A stretch of DNA of 64,000 bases from Artemia franciscana (lineage: Eukaryota > Arthropoda > Branchiopoda > Anostraca > Artemiidae), in NCBI RefSeq assembly GCF_032884065.1, contig NC_088872.1, positions 35,374,917-35,438,916 of the forward strand. Direction: 5' to 3'. The notes beneath the pieces were generated by a model that saw only the letters and a list, made by a program, of their open reading frames with translations, was not told the origin of the DNA and searched no databases. Each line of letters opens with the position of its first letter. The stretch's first letter is position 1. A program made the position numbers and the translations under genes. This document shows positions 12,000 to 24,147 of this stretch, in pieces.

Positions 12000-14140
12000 A
12001 TTATTTTAAATACTTTGCTGAACTTTGTCACCAAATCCATGCTTGATGGTGCGAAAAGTGATCTGGTTATCGGAAAAGTTGTGAGTTTTTTTTTATCATG
12101 GTAGAGTTTTTGTATAAGGAGCTGAGTATTCAGAGCCGATATGTGAAACATGCGAAGGATGGAGATAAGGTATTTGACATATGCAAACAGTTAAATTAGG
12201 TGGCAAAGGACAATCTGCCTGTTTTCACTTTTGTAATCTTCTCGCCTTCTGAAACCCCAGCAATCAGAGAGGTTACTTTAGTCTCGAAAGTTAATGAACT
12301 TTCTTGAGAAATTGACGGCTTTTTAGAGAATGCGATGCATTCGGGCCAGCTAGAATTGATACCAACGTAACAACTAACACTGCCCCAGCTTCTACGCTTG
12401 CCGTTGTACTAAAGAACTGTGCTGCAAACCTGGTGTCACCCAGTGCTCGTAAGGACTTCGTCGATAAAATTTGCCCTGAGGTCTCAGGTGAGATAACTGA
12501 CCTAAAAAAATCGCCTTCGGAATGTAAACTTGCTGTTAAGTTAAAGCGTGCAGCGAACCAAATTGCCGAGAATTCTAGGAATAGTACCTCAGGTATCTCA
12601 GTGACTGAAATTCCCCCTGTTTAGTGGGGTCCTGAAAGGCGTACTGACCAAATACGATGAGAATCAAGTCAAAAATCTTGTACCAAACTGCATGAAAGTT
12701 TGACAGTGCGCAAAGTCCCGAGTGTTCAAGGTATACTTTGAGTCGGAACAAAACCTGGACCAGCTCTTCAAAGTGTCCGTGAAAGTTGGCCACGAAAAGC
12801 TTTCAACACAAGCATTTGTATATCTCCAAAGCGCTGTTTCTCGTATCATAAAACTAGGCATCTGACCTTGCAGTGCTACAATCGCACACTCTGCTCTTGC
12901 TGTTGATCAAGCGATCACACCTCTAACAGTGCCTCTCCGTGTTTGGAAAATATTTTCTGTCTAGAGTGTAAAGTTGCCGGCCATACTTGTTTCAGTATAT
13001 TGTGTCCCAATAACAACAGTCAACAAGCAAAGCCCACGGTATGATATGAATTTGGCTGCTACTGCGTAAGCTGCCCTTTCGTGGAACGTTAACGGTGGAC
13101 TTTTAGTCAAACTTCCTGTGATAAAAGGCTTGCTTTCAAACTGTGACGTATTGTGCTTGCAAGAACATATTTTGAAGATTCATAGTTTAGGCCTTCTGAA
13201 AATCGACAATAATTTCGATAGCTACTTGGTGTCCATTAAACGATTCTCTTTCAGTGGCCACCCCTCGGGTGGTATTGTGATGCTTGTTAGGACCTCGTGC
13301 CGGTCGAGTATTTTTTATTTATGTGATTTTTTTTCTTGCAGTCCGTGTAGAAGGGTATGCTATTTTGACAGATTACCGCAATGGTCGGTCGGAATTTTTA
13401 TTTACTTCTGTGTTGGAGAAACTAGGGTCTTGCCTTTCAAAGATTCGCCAGTTAGATGAGTGTCGTATTATTATAGGAGATTTTAACTGTAATTTAACTA
13501 ATGAATTGTTATTGCGTACTTCTATTTTGTATGGCACTTTTGACGATTGGCTTAGAATCTTGCCAAAAGATCTCGATTATGCTTAAACACACCATTGAAG
13601 TCACGTATCGAACCTTGACTATGCAGTTTCTTCTGCAAACCTTCAAGTGTCGCTTGTTCACGTCGTTACTGACTTCCAACTATCAGACCACCTTCCAATA
13701 TCTGTATCTATTTCTTGATTTCTTGTTATTCTGCTCAATCTACTCTCACCCCACAACCACATCAGCCTCAGGGCTAATTTTACAGGTATTGGAAAAACAT
13801 CGAAGGTGATCTTTTTGTAACCCTTACTAATTCTGCCCTGCACAAAATTCATGTTCCATTCCAGCTGCTCTTAAGAAATCCGCAAACTGATGCAAATAAA
13901 ATACGGGTGTTGCTAGATATCTATATTGCACAAATTTGTCATACCCTTTGATGCCCAGAGAAAGCCGCTTTGCCTGTTAAACGTATACGTCGGGGTGTCA
14001 CAAAGGATTGGCCCAGTAATCCAAGCCTTGAAAAAAAATTCCGTAACCCTAGCTCTACACAATCTCTTTCATCAGAGCAAATGTATGAGAAAGCTTTCTT
14101 TGAATTGTCCATACTATATCATTTAAAGGATTTACATTAG
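12000..14140 (+). mobile_element. LINE, 5' half: ORF1-like, endonuclease and linker
   Basis: Three pieces lie in order. From about 12.1 to 13.05 kb a degraded first ORF includes KDFVDKICPEVSGEITDLKK (12457-12516) and a Cys/His-rich end near 12870-13020, resembling the ORF1 zinc-knuckle region of LINEs. From 13.07 to about 13.57 kb an APE-type endonuclease can be read: SWNVNGG, CDVLCLQEH, GHPSGGIVML and IIGDFNCNL. It is split between frames near 13300. From 13.8 to 14.1 kb there is sequence like the linker before the RT. The RT itself is absent: the copy stops where the Polinton fossil begins. Family could be the same as the LINE at 39.9-42.3 kb, but they do not overlap enough to say. Several stops and frameshifts make it inactive. 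Confidence 0.7.
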
Positions 14141-14149
14141 TGGACAGGC

Positions 14150-17100
14150 ATAAACCCTACCGTGTGAGACTGGTCAATGTAAGTGTCAATGGTAAAAAGG
14201 AAACGCCTGTTCAAGATTCTAGAACAACAACAACACAACCAAAGGAGGAAGATTCAGCGCTGTCCAATTCTTTGTCAAGTGTTTAAGACCTACTGCCATA
14301 CTCATATCGTGAACAAAGTAAAAGAGTCTTGACATATCTCATGCAAGTGAACACATTCAAGTTTATAAAAAAGGGAAATCAATTATAATTCAAGAAAAAT
14401 GTTATAATCCACATGATTGAATATGTGATATAGTCACAAATCTTAAAGGACCTTTATCATTTTACAATCATCGATACAACTTTTTAATTACGTTAAACTT
14501 CATGAAAAATCATATTATCAATAAGCAAATTCTAAAAAAATTCATGGAACACAGTAATAGTCTAACATTAAAAGAAGAAGAAGAAGATTTTTAATCAATC
14601 TCAGAAAATATCAAACCTACCGCTAATGCTAATAGTTGTAGAAATAGTTATTTGATGACACTAGTGTTGGTGAGACAAAAGCAGAGACGTATTGACATCA
14701 ACTTATCACAATCATCAAGACCCGCTAGTATGGAAAAGGGCAGCGGACACTACACTATGTGTTTGCGTTCAAAATGGTTGATGTTTTGAAACGTGTTTAT
14801 GAAAATATTGGTGAAGTGGAAAGTTTAAGCTCCTCCGCCATATTTTCTGGACTTCAAAAAGGGCTAGCAAGTGGGTATCTTTAAAATGAATCAAATTAGA
14901 TTCTACGTCGAAATCAAAGAGTTTGTTGAATCATTATCAAAAAACTTAAGCCTTTTTCCCACTACATGTAATGCAAGCAGATCTATTAACTCTAGATGAG
15001 ATTCGAAAGCGTCACAAAACACTCCACAAAAATATTCTACTTGCAATCAGTGTATTCAGTCGCTATGCATATGCTATTCCATTACGGACAAAGAGGGGTG
15101 TTCAAGTTGCTAAATCTATAGAAATTATAATTAATCAAGATTGCCATAGAAAAATTCAAATAGATCGAAGTAGTGAATTTGTTAATCCACATGTTGATGA
15201 GGTATTGTTGAGATATAATACAATGCTGTATCATAGTGATAGTCTTATAAAGGCTGCCTTGACCGAACGATTCATATGAACTATTCGACTTTTAATTCCA
15301 AGATATTTTACATTGAAAAATACAGCTGCTTTTACTCAAGATTTGTATAAAATCATACAAATTTATTATCAAGGCCCTTATCGATCTCTGTCCAAAGTTA
15401 GCCCCCGGAGATCATGATGTACTAGACACTTTTCTTAAACAACATTCCTGTGAACAGGTTGTGAAGAAGAAGAAGAAAAAATTCAATGTTGGTGATAGTG
15501 TTCAAATTAATTGAAATACTAACATTTTTGAAAGGGGGAATTACTTATGATCTACTGAACTTTTTAAAGTGTCAAAAATCCTAGACACTAAACCTGTACC
15601 ATATCGTCTACGAGACACCAACAATGAAGGGATTATCGGTGGTTTTTATGACTATTAACTTCAAAAAGTCGAATATAATAGTGATATCTATCAAATTGTA
15701 AAAATATAAAAGAGTCCCACACACAGGGGCAAGAGAAAGTTGCTTGTTCGTTGTCTAGGATATAACCCTGATTTTAATTCTTGGGTAGAAACTTGTAAAT
15801 ATATAAAAGAGACCTACACACAGGGGCAAGAGAAAGTTGTTTCTTCGTTGTCTAGGATATAATCCTGATTTTAATTCTTGAGTAGCAGTTGGAGACATAT
15901 ACAATGTCCAACGATTTCTATGTTACATTCATGTCCAATGTCTGTGATCCACTCTACCATTATTTAAATAAAACATGTGATTTTTTGACAAAACTCTCTT
16001 CTACCACCAATACCGATGGCGATTATGAAGTTGCTCTTCTCGATTGTATTCTGAAAATGAGAAAAAATCGTACATATGACATAAAAGTTAGACCACAGGA
16101 TTAGCCACTCTTTACAGAGCAATGGATAGAATTAAGAAACTCGGGTGAATAAGGCTTCACTAGATTACCATACAAGGAATTTGTTAGTATGAAGGTTTTT
16201 TGTCGTTCTATCAATAGAGGAATCTCCGATCTTAAAAATGGTGCCTTTCAATTCAGCTATTCAATGGAACAGGGCAGAATCTGCATTAGTTCTCCCACTG
16301 ACAATGATAAGGTTATTCTCAATGACAATCTGAAAGATGTTCTTGGTTAAAAAAAATATATAATCAATGGTAGAAGTACTGGAAGCACCAGTGGCATAGA
16401 TAGTGTCATTTTCGCCAACTATTCACCTAGCATCTCCTCAGAAAGTTGTATATTGTTTTACACTTTATTCGTCGAAACATCAAGAGTTGGTAATAGTAAG
16501 GTTCCCCTCCTACGTGTCCTTGAAAGAAAAACCAATCAAGATAATATTCACCAATATAATATAAAGCATCTTCAATCTATCTCTGTAAACACTTCTTATT
16601 TGGAACTCTACTAGTTAACACTGAGACCTGAATTAGGTGATTCCTTAGCTTTAACAAAATGTTTGGCTGTAATTACATGTCATTTTCAACCCGTTCAATA
16701 GCAAGATGTCTAATAGAAAAATTGCATTCGTTTGTCCTGATATTGATTGCTATGTTGCTACACTTGGTCCAAGACAAATGGGTCATGGAATGGACTATTA
16801 CAAAGGTCGCTCACTATTGTCGGGGTATGGTCTTTGCAGTTGGTTCGCTAAACTGTTTTGTTCTGCACAACCCTTAGCTAAAAAATATATTGTACCGGCT
16901 GCAGTGGATTTTGCATCCTCTAGACTACACGATTGGGGACTAAAAAAGAGTATTAAAGATTAAAAAAAAGTGTTTCGGAAAATCCCACGTCCGGTGCAAC
17001 ATCCCTTGGTAAGCGATTGAAATCTCGACAAAGTGAAAAAAGGTTTAAAAAGTCCGAGAAACACTGCATCACTCATCAGTCTCTACTGAGATCAGAAGCA

Positions 17101-17620
17101 AAAGACATCAATCTTGTCAAAGAAAAGGAAAAAACCAAAGAAATAAAGGAAGAAAATTGTTAGACCAAAAAAGAATTTCTTTTCCTAGACTGAAATGGTA
17201 TATCTACCACACAAGGAATCCCATCAATCGATCACTTCATCTTTAAATCTATGCAATTCAGATACATCTTTAAGTCTTTTCAACATCATATCACATGTTA
17301 ATAGAAGTGTAAGATATGGTTACTATGAACAATTCTACCCACAACAACCGCTCTCTGAAAACTTTCATTTTGAAATTTATTCCAATGAAGATTATTTCTT
17401 GAATTCGTCTTCCACATTTAAATATTTACCTGTAGTAGTCAAGAAATCCAACAATGACATGCCAAGTCTTACAGATGGAATATCTGATGAAAATTTTGCA
17501 TTGCATAATTCATTCAGACAAATCAGTGTCTATATATATGAAAAATTGGTGAGCACTAGCAACAGTCTCTTAAATTATACGAGCTACATACAGTTTGTGT
17601 TTATAACACCAAAGTAATAC
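14150..17620 (+). mobile_element. Polinton/Maverick fossil, broken and truncated
   Basis: Parts recognisable in order are as follows. About 14.95-15.7 kb is a retroviral-type integrase with a chromodomain-like tail. About 15.9-16.6 kb is a structural-region protein of the Polinton set. About 16.7-16.97 kb is a small minor structural protein with a Tyr/Gly-rich start. About 17.2-17.62 kb is the N-terminal part of a double-jelly-roll major capsid protein. The gene order and orientation fit the Polinton structural module. A short tandem duplication of roughly 90 bp sits at about 15.70-15.88 kb. The polymerase, ATPase, protease and terminal inverted repeats are not seen. The element is a decayed fragment with many breaks (order of ten) and ends at an (AT)n tract. 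It looks old, though still easy to recognise at protein level. Confidence 0.75.
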
Positions 17621-17689
17621 AAGAAATTGAGGGGTTCAGCCAATGGATATGAATTCAAACTGTTGTCTCTCTGAATTTTACTATATTAG

Positions 17690-17690
17690 T

Positions 17691-17744
<54 letters not shown>
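17690..17744. repeat. (AT)n microsatellite
   Basis: About 27 uninterrupted AT units lie directly at the right limit of the Polinton fossil, so the tract may mark a rearrangement junction. Confidence 0.95.
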
Positions 17745-17746
<2 letters not shown>

Positions 17747-17799
17747 AGCCTTATATTGGATCTGGTTGCTACGGTAGGTTGCTAGTGCATCATGTCAAT

Positions 17800-17920
17800 A
17801 TGCAAATGAGGTTCTCGTGGAAGTATGCAAATGAGATATACCTTCTCTAGTATAGACAATCTGGTTGCTAGGGAAGGTCCCTGAATGAATCAGGTTTTTA
17901 AGTAAACCGGTTATGCAAAT
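17800..17920 (+). promoter_or_regulatory. Cluster of three octamer (ATGCAAAT) motifs
   Basis: Exact ATGCAAAT octamers occur at 17800-17807, 17825-17832 and 17913-17920, all on the + strand within 121 bp. A repeated phrase, ATCTGGTTGCTA, flanks them (near 17759 and 17869). ATGCAAAT is the consensus POU/Oct binding site. The cluster lies in intron 1 of the protease gene. An enhancer role is speculation, and the motifs may simply belong to an old repeat. Confidence 0.35.
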
Positions 17921-17994
17921 TATGTCCTAATACGGTCATGATAGTCATGATAATGAGGCACGCCTAGGAGTGCCTATGGTCATACTACTGATCT

Positions 17995-18550
17995 GGGGAG
18001 TCATTATGTCCTCAGAGATATAGCCGTTTGACCTTTCAACTATGCTAAACAAAATGGCTATGTCACTATTTTTATTCGATGACTTTAGGGGAAAAAGAGG
18101 TGTGTAAGGGGGTTATTGCCCTTCAATAGTGTTCTTCACTTAGAAAGGACACTAGTACTTTTAATTACCATTTGATTTAGCCCTCTCCTGATTTTATGAA
18201 ATCAGTATTTTGATACAATTACCCCTAAGAAATAAAATAAAAATTTTTGCAGATGGGAGCCTGAAACCTCTAATATAGGGTTCTTTAATACGCTGAATCT
18301 GATGGTGCTATTTTCATAACTTTTTCTTGACTTTTTTGGGTTTCCCCCTTTTCCAAAAATCATGGAAATTTTCTTAGGTTTTTAGGTTTTGATGGCTAAG
18401 ATCAAACTTAATTATCTATATATTTGGAATCTCCATAAAAATCAAATTCTTTAGATGTATCTAGTATTATCAGATTTTTGTTTATAAGAGTTCTTGTTAC
18501 TCTTGGGCCGTGTCGCTTCTTACTTTCAGTTCGTTACCACGAACTGCTTT
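17995..18550 (+). repeat. Palindromic repeat family, copy C (3' part)
   Basis: Only the 3' third of the element is present. It begins near the ACTATGCTAAACAAAATGGC block and runs through CGCTGAATCTGATGGTG. It ends with GTCGCTTCTTACTTTCAGTT and the terminal hairpin CAGTTCGTTACCACGAACTG (the canonical CTCCTTACT subterminal motif has one change). Confidence 0.75.
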
Positions 18551-18675
18551 ATATGTGTTTTTCCTTTATTTTACCATTAATTTTGTACCACAGAAGTTTA
18601 AGAATTGAAATGGCAAGAAATTTGTTTGAAAAAATTATACCCATACCAGTTTGTTTCCATGTATCTTTTGCTAAT

Positions 18676-19682
18676 TAAATAAAAAAAAACAGGTTTTTTT
18701 TTAACTGAAAGCAAGGAGCGAGATTAAAACTTAAAACGAGCAGAAATTATTCCGTCTATGAAATGGGCTGTCCCCTCCTCAATGCCCCACCCTTTACGCT
18801 AAAGTTTTTATTGTTTCAAATAAAAAATAGTGCTGAAAATCCAGCGCCCCTTCATGGAAACTCTCTTCCCCATAAATTCCTCCATGGAAATATCCTTTCA
18901 CGTAACCCCCTCCCCCGACCCCCCTACCACTAGAGAAAGTCCCCCCTGAAACGTCAGTATACTTCCCAATATCCAGTACTATATGTAAATAATGGGCAAA
19001 GTTCACAACTTGCAGCCCTTCCCCCGGGGACTGTGGGGGATTAAATCGTCCTAAAAGACATACTTATTAAATTTTCGACTACGTTGAACAAAATTGCTCT
19101 CCCAAAATTTTGATCCAGTGACGTTGAGAAAAATGAGCGAAGAAGGGGGTCTAATTGCCCTTCAATTGTTTTGGTCATTTAAATAGAGCACTAGAACTTT
19201 TAATTCCGTTAAAATGATCCCTCTCGCAAAATTCCAGGACCACTGGGTCGATACGATCACCCCTGGAAAAAAAATAAACACGAGTCTTCATCAGAGGTCA
19301 TAGAGGAAGAAATGACATATGACAGCATCCGTGATCTTTCTTCTGGCAAAAAATACAAAATTCCACATTTTCGCAGTTAGGAGCTCGAAACCTCTACAGT
19401 AGGGTTCTCTAATATGCTGAATCTGATGGTGTGAATTTCATTAAAACTATATGACTTTTAAAGGGGTGTTTCCCCTTTTTTAAAAATAAGGCGAATTTTC
19501 TCAGGCTCATAACTTTTGGTGGGTAAAACTAAACTTGATGAAATTTACATATTTCAAAGCAGCATAGAAATCCGATTCTTTTGATGTATATACTGGTATC
19601 AAAATCTCGTTTTTTAGACTTTTGGTTACTATTGAACAGGGTCGCTCCTTATTACAGTTCGTTATCACGAACTGTTTGATAA
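18676..19682 (+). repeat. Palindromic repeat family, copy D (internally deleted)
   Basis: The copy starts with TTAAATAAAAAA and AACTGAAAGCAAGGAGCGAG, has the left palindrome arm, then jumps from the palindrome loop straight to the CTGAAAATCCAGCGCCCC block. About 650 bp of the reference element are missing. The 3' end is complete, ending CAGTTCGTTATCACGAACTG at about 19677. It lies about 125 bp after copy C in the same orientation. Confidence 0.8.
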
Positions 19683-19817
19683 TATGTCTTTGCATATCTT
19701 GCCGGATTCATTCCAAGTCTGTCTTTCTAGTTCTAAGGTTCTATTTTTCAAATTTTAAAAATTATGCTCAAGTCTTTACGCTTGAATGTTTAATGTTTCT
19801 CAGCTCTAAATTACACA

Positions 19818-20085
19818 TGGAACAGGGGCACTGATTGGAGGGCAGGTGGAAGGGCAACTGTCTCCTTAGATTTTTTGTCCCCTCTCTTCCCTAGATTTCA
19901 AAAATACCTTTATTCTGTGAAGAAAACTCTTTTTTTGTATTTTCATAAGTAAAACAAAAAAAGACGATTACCCCCCCCCTAGATTTTAAAAACCACATTT
20001 TACCCTGCTCCTTCTCCAACGTGGTGTATATTGTCACCCCTACCACTGCCATTGAATAGGTGCTGTGCTCACAAATTGGCGCTTT
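19818..20085. mobile_element. Possible hAT-type MITE
   Basis: The left end CAGGGGCACTGATTGG and the right end CCAATTTGTG-type sequence in reverse (CAAATTGGCGCTTTAG) resemble imperfect hAT termini. The interior is rich in C and T runs and has no coding capacity. Flanking octamers ACATGGAA and TCATGCAC agree at five of eight positions, so a decayed target duplication is possible but weak. Confidence 0.3.
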
Positions 20086-20530
20086 AGTCATGCACATTTG
20101 TTCGTTTTATTTACAGATATCACGGTAATGTGGGTAGGGCATTAGTGTATTAGGTGGCAATTTGTCACGAAATGTCCCAAGAAGCTTTTGTCAGTATTTT
20201 TGTTGAGTTGGATGGCGTGTACAACTGCAGAACAATATTAAAGCAAAGACGTTTAATGAGAAGTCTTCTATTTTTCTATTCTACTCGTCCTTCAGACGGT
20301 TCTGTGAGTGACGCTCTAGATTTAAGAGGACTTGAGGGGAGGGGCAGCATACGTGTTATTCCTGGTAATGAATGTCTCTTTTAGGTTTGACTTACTACTT
20401 ATTTTTATCCCCCTTCTACATTGTGATATTTGCGAAATAATGCTCAATTTGTCAAATTTGCGTTTCAGCTAAGACAGTTATTTATTTAGCTTAATATGTG
20501 AAACTTATTTTGAGCAAGGACAGTCATTTA

Positions 20531-21050
20531 GTCGACGAAAGGGGTCAACGACGGAGGAAGCAACGTCTGTTGACAAAAAGGGGTTGGAAACCGAACACAG
20601 AACCTGTTAACTAAAGGAGTTGGAAACGAAGTGTTGCATTAAGGATTCTGAGACGAAGAACAAACACTGATGACCAAAAGAGGCAAAATAAACGCTGTGC
20701 TTACTCTTCACCCGGGGTGGTCAGAAAACGAGCGCATGCATTGTTGACCAAAGGGGGTCACAGACTGCTTACTAGATTTGGTCGGAGGCAGAGCGTAAGT
20801 ACTTTTGAATGAAGAAGATTGGAGACGGAAAATACATACCATTGTCCGAAAGGGTCGAAGGCTCGGCGCTCTCACTGTTAACCGATTGAAGTGGGAGGCA
20901 GTTCGCACACACCATCTACCAAAGAAGGTTGGAAACGGAGATTATGCACCGCATACCAAAGGGAATGGGAGAGTGATCATCCGTGCTATTTAGCAAAGTG
21001 GGTTGGAGATGGACAATAAACACCGTTTTCCAAGGGGGCTAGCTAAGAGA
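20531..21050 (+). repeat. Degenerate 37-bp minisatellite, about 14 units
   Basis: Units of 36-39 bp share the core GTTGACCAAAGGGGTTGG then AAACGGAG and an end like CACC. Starts can be followed at 20531, 20569, 20606, 20840, 20876, 20913, 20950, 20987 and 21024. The last five spacings are 36-37 bp. The period is not a multiple of three, so the short open frames across it are accidental. The units are quite diverged from each other, so the array is old. Confidence 0.8.
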
Positions 21051-21365
21051 TAAAGGTGCGTGCTTTTCATGAAATGTGATTGAAAATGGATCGTGTGCAT
21101 CAATAATGTATCTCGTCTCCCTCCAAGACCCTAAACATTGCCTCAATCCCAAAGGAAATTTCTGTGTAGGTGCCTGACCCATACTAGCTTTTTTGTTTGA
21201 GACAAGATATATAGTACGTGATTTCATAGTAAAGTACTTTATAAATTATTAGCAAACAGAATAAATTGCTATTTTAGAATTTAAACTTTGACATAATTTT
21301 TAAAATCAACTTTAAGCAGGGTTTACATTAAAAAGAATACACAATTAGGCCAGTCATTCTACGTG

Positions 21366-23070
21366 ATAAATAAAAAAATAAGTTTGTTTAAATGGAAGCA
21401 AGGAGCGACATTAAAACTTAAAACAAGCAGAAATTACTTCGTATATGAAAGGGGCTTTTCCTTCTCAACGCCCGCTCTTAACGCTAAAGTTGAATTCTTT
21501 CTCTTAACTCTACTTTCTAAAACAGTAAAAAACTTCAGCGTAAGGAGTGGGACGTTGGGGAGGAAAAGCCCCTTTCACATACGGAGTAATTTCTATTCAT
21601 TTTAGGCTTTAATGTCGCTCCTTACTTTCAGTTAAAAAAACTTGTTTTTCATTTAATTTCTGGACGTTTTGAATTAATATATGCTTTGATCTTGGTTCTC
21701 TGCACATAAATAATTAAAACGAAATTTGCATATTAATTTTTTTTTCTAAATGGCTTTCTCATAGTTTTAATCAGAAGATTCCGAGAAGAAAAAGGAGCGA
21801 GGGAGGAGGCTAGTTGCCCTCTAATTTTTTGATTACTTAAAAGGCAACTAGAACTATTAATTTTTTACGAACGTTTTCATTAGCAAAAAATATACATAAC
21901 TTACGAATTAATTTACGTAACGAACTTCTATATTCGTATGTTTTTATTGCGTATATGAGGGGGTTCACCCCCTCTTCAATACCTCGCTCTTTACACTAAA
22001 GCTTAAATTTTTTCCCAATTCCTTAAGAATGACCCCTGAATCACAAAGCCCGTAGAATACATAGTTGAAATTACTAAAAATACTTTAGCGTAAAAAGCGA
22101 GGTTACGAGGAGGTAAACCCCTCATATGCGTAATAATTTCTGTTCGTTTTAAGTTTTAATGCTGCTCCTTACTTTCAGCTGAAAAAACTTTTCATATTCA
22201 TTTTTTCATTGTTTCTTTTAGATAATGCTAGAAAATCCTGCGCCCCCTCATTGAAATTCTCTTCCCCCATGGAAAATTCCTCCATGGAAAGATCCTACCT
22301 CATATCTTCCTCAACTTCTCCCCCCCTGGAAACCAAAAAAAATCCCCCTGAAAACGTCTGTACAGTTCCCAATAACCATTACTATATGTAAACACAGGTC
22401 AAAGTTTGTAATTTGCAGCCCCTCCCATGGGGATTGTGGGGGAGTAAGTCAACCCCAAAAACATAGTTATTAGGTTTTTCGACTACGGGGAATAAAATGG
22501 ATATCTCAGAATCTTGATCCGGTGACTTTGGGGAAAACATGAGCGTGGGAGAGGGCCTAGGTGCCCCCTAATTTTCTTGGTCACTTAAAAAGGACACTAG
22601 AACTTTTAATTTCCATTAGAATGAGACCTATCGCGAATTCTAGGACCACTGAGTCGATACGATCACCCCTGGAAAAAAACAAACAAACAAAAAAACAAAC
22701 AAATAAACACGCATCCGTGATCTGTCTTCTGGCAAAAAATGCGAAATTCCATATTTTTGAAGATAGGAGCTTGAAACTTCTACAATAGGATTCTCTGATA
22801 TGCTGAATCTGATGGTGTGATTTTCGTTAAGATTGTATGACTTTTAGAGGATGTTTCCCCCTATTTTCAGAAAATTTTCTGAGCAAATTTTGTCAGGCTC
22901 GTAACTTTTGATGGGTAAGACTAATCTTGATGAAACTTATACATTTAAAATCAGTATTAAAATGCGATTGTTTTGATTTAACTATTGGTATCAAAATTCT
23001 ATTTTTTAGAGTTTCGGTTACTATTGAGCCGAGTCGCTCCTTACTACAGTTCATTACCACGAACTGTTTG
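21366..23070 (+). repeat. Palindromic repeat family, copy E (full length)
   Basis: This is a complete 1.7-kb copy. It opens with AAATAAAAAAATAAGTTTG and a first palindrome (about 21366-21660). A second palindrome (about 21950-22190) follows, then the conserved 3' half with TCGATACGATCACCCCTGG and GCTGAATCTGATGGTGTG. It ends GTCGCTCCTTACTACAGTTC and the hairpin CAGTTCATTACCACGAACTG. No protein is encoded. See the findings for why I suspect a Helentron-like non-autonomous element. Confidence 0.85.
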
Positions 23071-24095
23071 AAAAAACTGTTCAAATCTTGACAAAATCGG
23101 AGGACGAATAGTTTTTACACTAAAATGTTCAGTAAAGATCTGTTTAAAAGTCCACAAAAATCTGAAGGCGGAAAATGCCTCAAAATTGCACTTGAAGGCT
23201 TGAATTTTGGCCCAAAAATAAAAAAAATAGATGTTTTGACTTTGAATGCGTTTTTAAGAGCCTTTACAGTGTCTTTGGCCGGCTGAGAACTAATATTAGC
23301 TTTAAAGTTGCTTTAGACTTCAGTTTCACTAGAAAAATACACAGAATTCTGCATATAAGGGCCTGAAAATATTTTTTTCTTGGAATATCCTTTTCTATGA
23401 AATATTCTTTTCTTACCTACTGAATTCTACAAAAAATGGGCACGAAAGACCTTGCGACCTCAAATTCGCGGAGCCAAAACTTGTGAAGCGGTCCAATTTT
23501 GAGTCAAAACACAAAAGTTCTTTTGCGTTTGACGTATTAGAAAACATTACGAATTTGAAAACATATTACCTATCAGCCTTTGAGGTTTTGATAAGTCCCG
23601 AAAAAGAACATATTTTGGGCACTCCCTGGCTTCAAAATTGTGTGAAGTTTTTGTGTGCTATCCTCCGGACCAGGTATGGAAAAAGTTCCAAAGCTGTCAG
23701 TAGCAACATTCAACAGAATCCAAAAAGTTGCCGACACTTTAGCAGCACAACGTGTGTCTTGGCAGCTTCTCTTTGAGGGAAAAGTATTTTTGTATGTAAA
23801 AATGGTATTTTCAGACAAAACATACCAACAAATTTGAAAACTGCCACATAGATTTTTAGCACAAAACACATTTGTGTTGCAATTTGTCCTGTCTCAAACC
23901 ACAGAATGACTTAAGTTTTACAGACTAAATATAGCCTACACTCATAAACTTATTGTTGTTTCTGGATAAATTCTAATCCCTCTTAACGTTTCTGGGTAAA
24001 TACTCCTCTCTTACCCATGGAAAACCTACATATTTCCAGATTAGGTCTCGTATTAATATTATTATCCTTTAACTCAGGCATATGTTTATTTTCAG

Positions 24096-24147
24096 ATTGA
24101 CAACAATGCATGGAAGCGATTTACGCGAGTTAGTTCCTGTAAATGCT
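24096..24147 (+). CDS. Serine protease exon 2: 52-nt micro-exon, light-chain Cys tail
   Basis: A strong acceptor (CATATGTTTATTTTCAG) is followed by 52 nt and a consensus donor (GCT|GTAAGT). In phase 0 it reads IDNNAWKRFTRVSSCKC and leaves one T. That T joins the CC at the start of exon 3 to make Ser, giving ...CKCSCGVTRREQ|RIVGG. Many arthropod trypsin-like proteases have just this kind of Cys-x-Cys-x-CG run ahead of the activation site. No other frame fits both neighbours as well. The residues are 24-40 of the assembled protein. The exon forms most of the short light chain that stays disulphide-linked after activation. It is an inference from phase, motif and splice sites, with no transcript to confirm it. 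Confidence 0.75.

Larger units (their letters stand above)
3263..24095 (+). other. Proposed intron 1 of the protease gene (20.8 kb)
   Basis: It begins GTAAGT and ends in a pyrimidine-rich acceptor, TTTATTTTCAG, at 24095. Most of its length is mobile DNA annotated separately: copies of the palindromic repeat family, an RTE LINE, the 5' half of a second LINE, a Polinton fossil and minisatellites. Stretches 5.1-6.4, 8.2-9.7, 11.3-12.0 and 23.1-24.1 kb show no gene or recognisable element apart from small sites listed below. Confidence 0.6.

Noticed and set aside
20708-20993. Open frames on both strands of the minisatellite
   Set aside because: The 37-bp period is not a multiple of three, so the frames are accidental.
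20531-21050. CRISPR-like array
   Set aside because: Units are degenerate along their whole length with no conserved-repeat/unique-spacer pattern, and the genome is eukaryotic.
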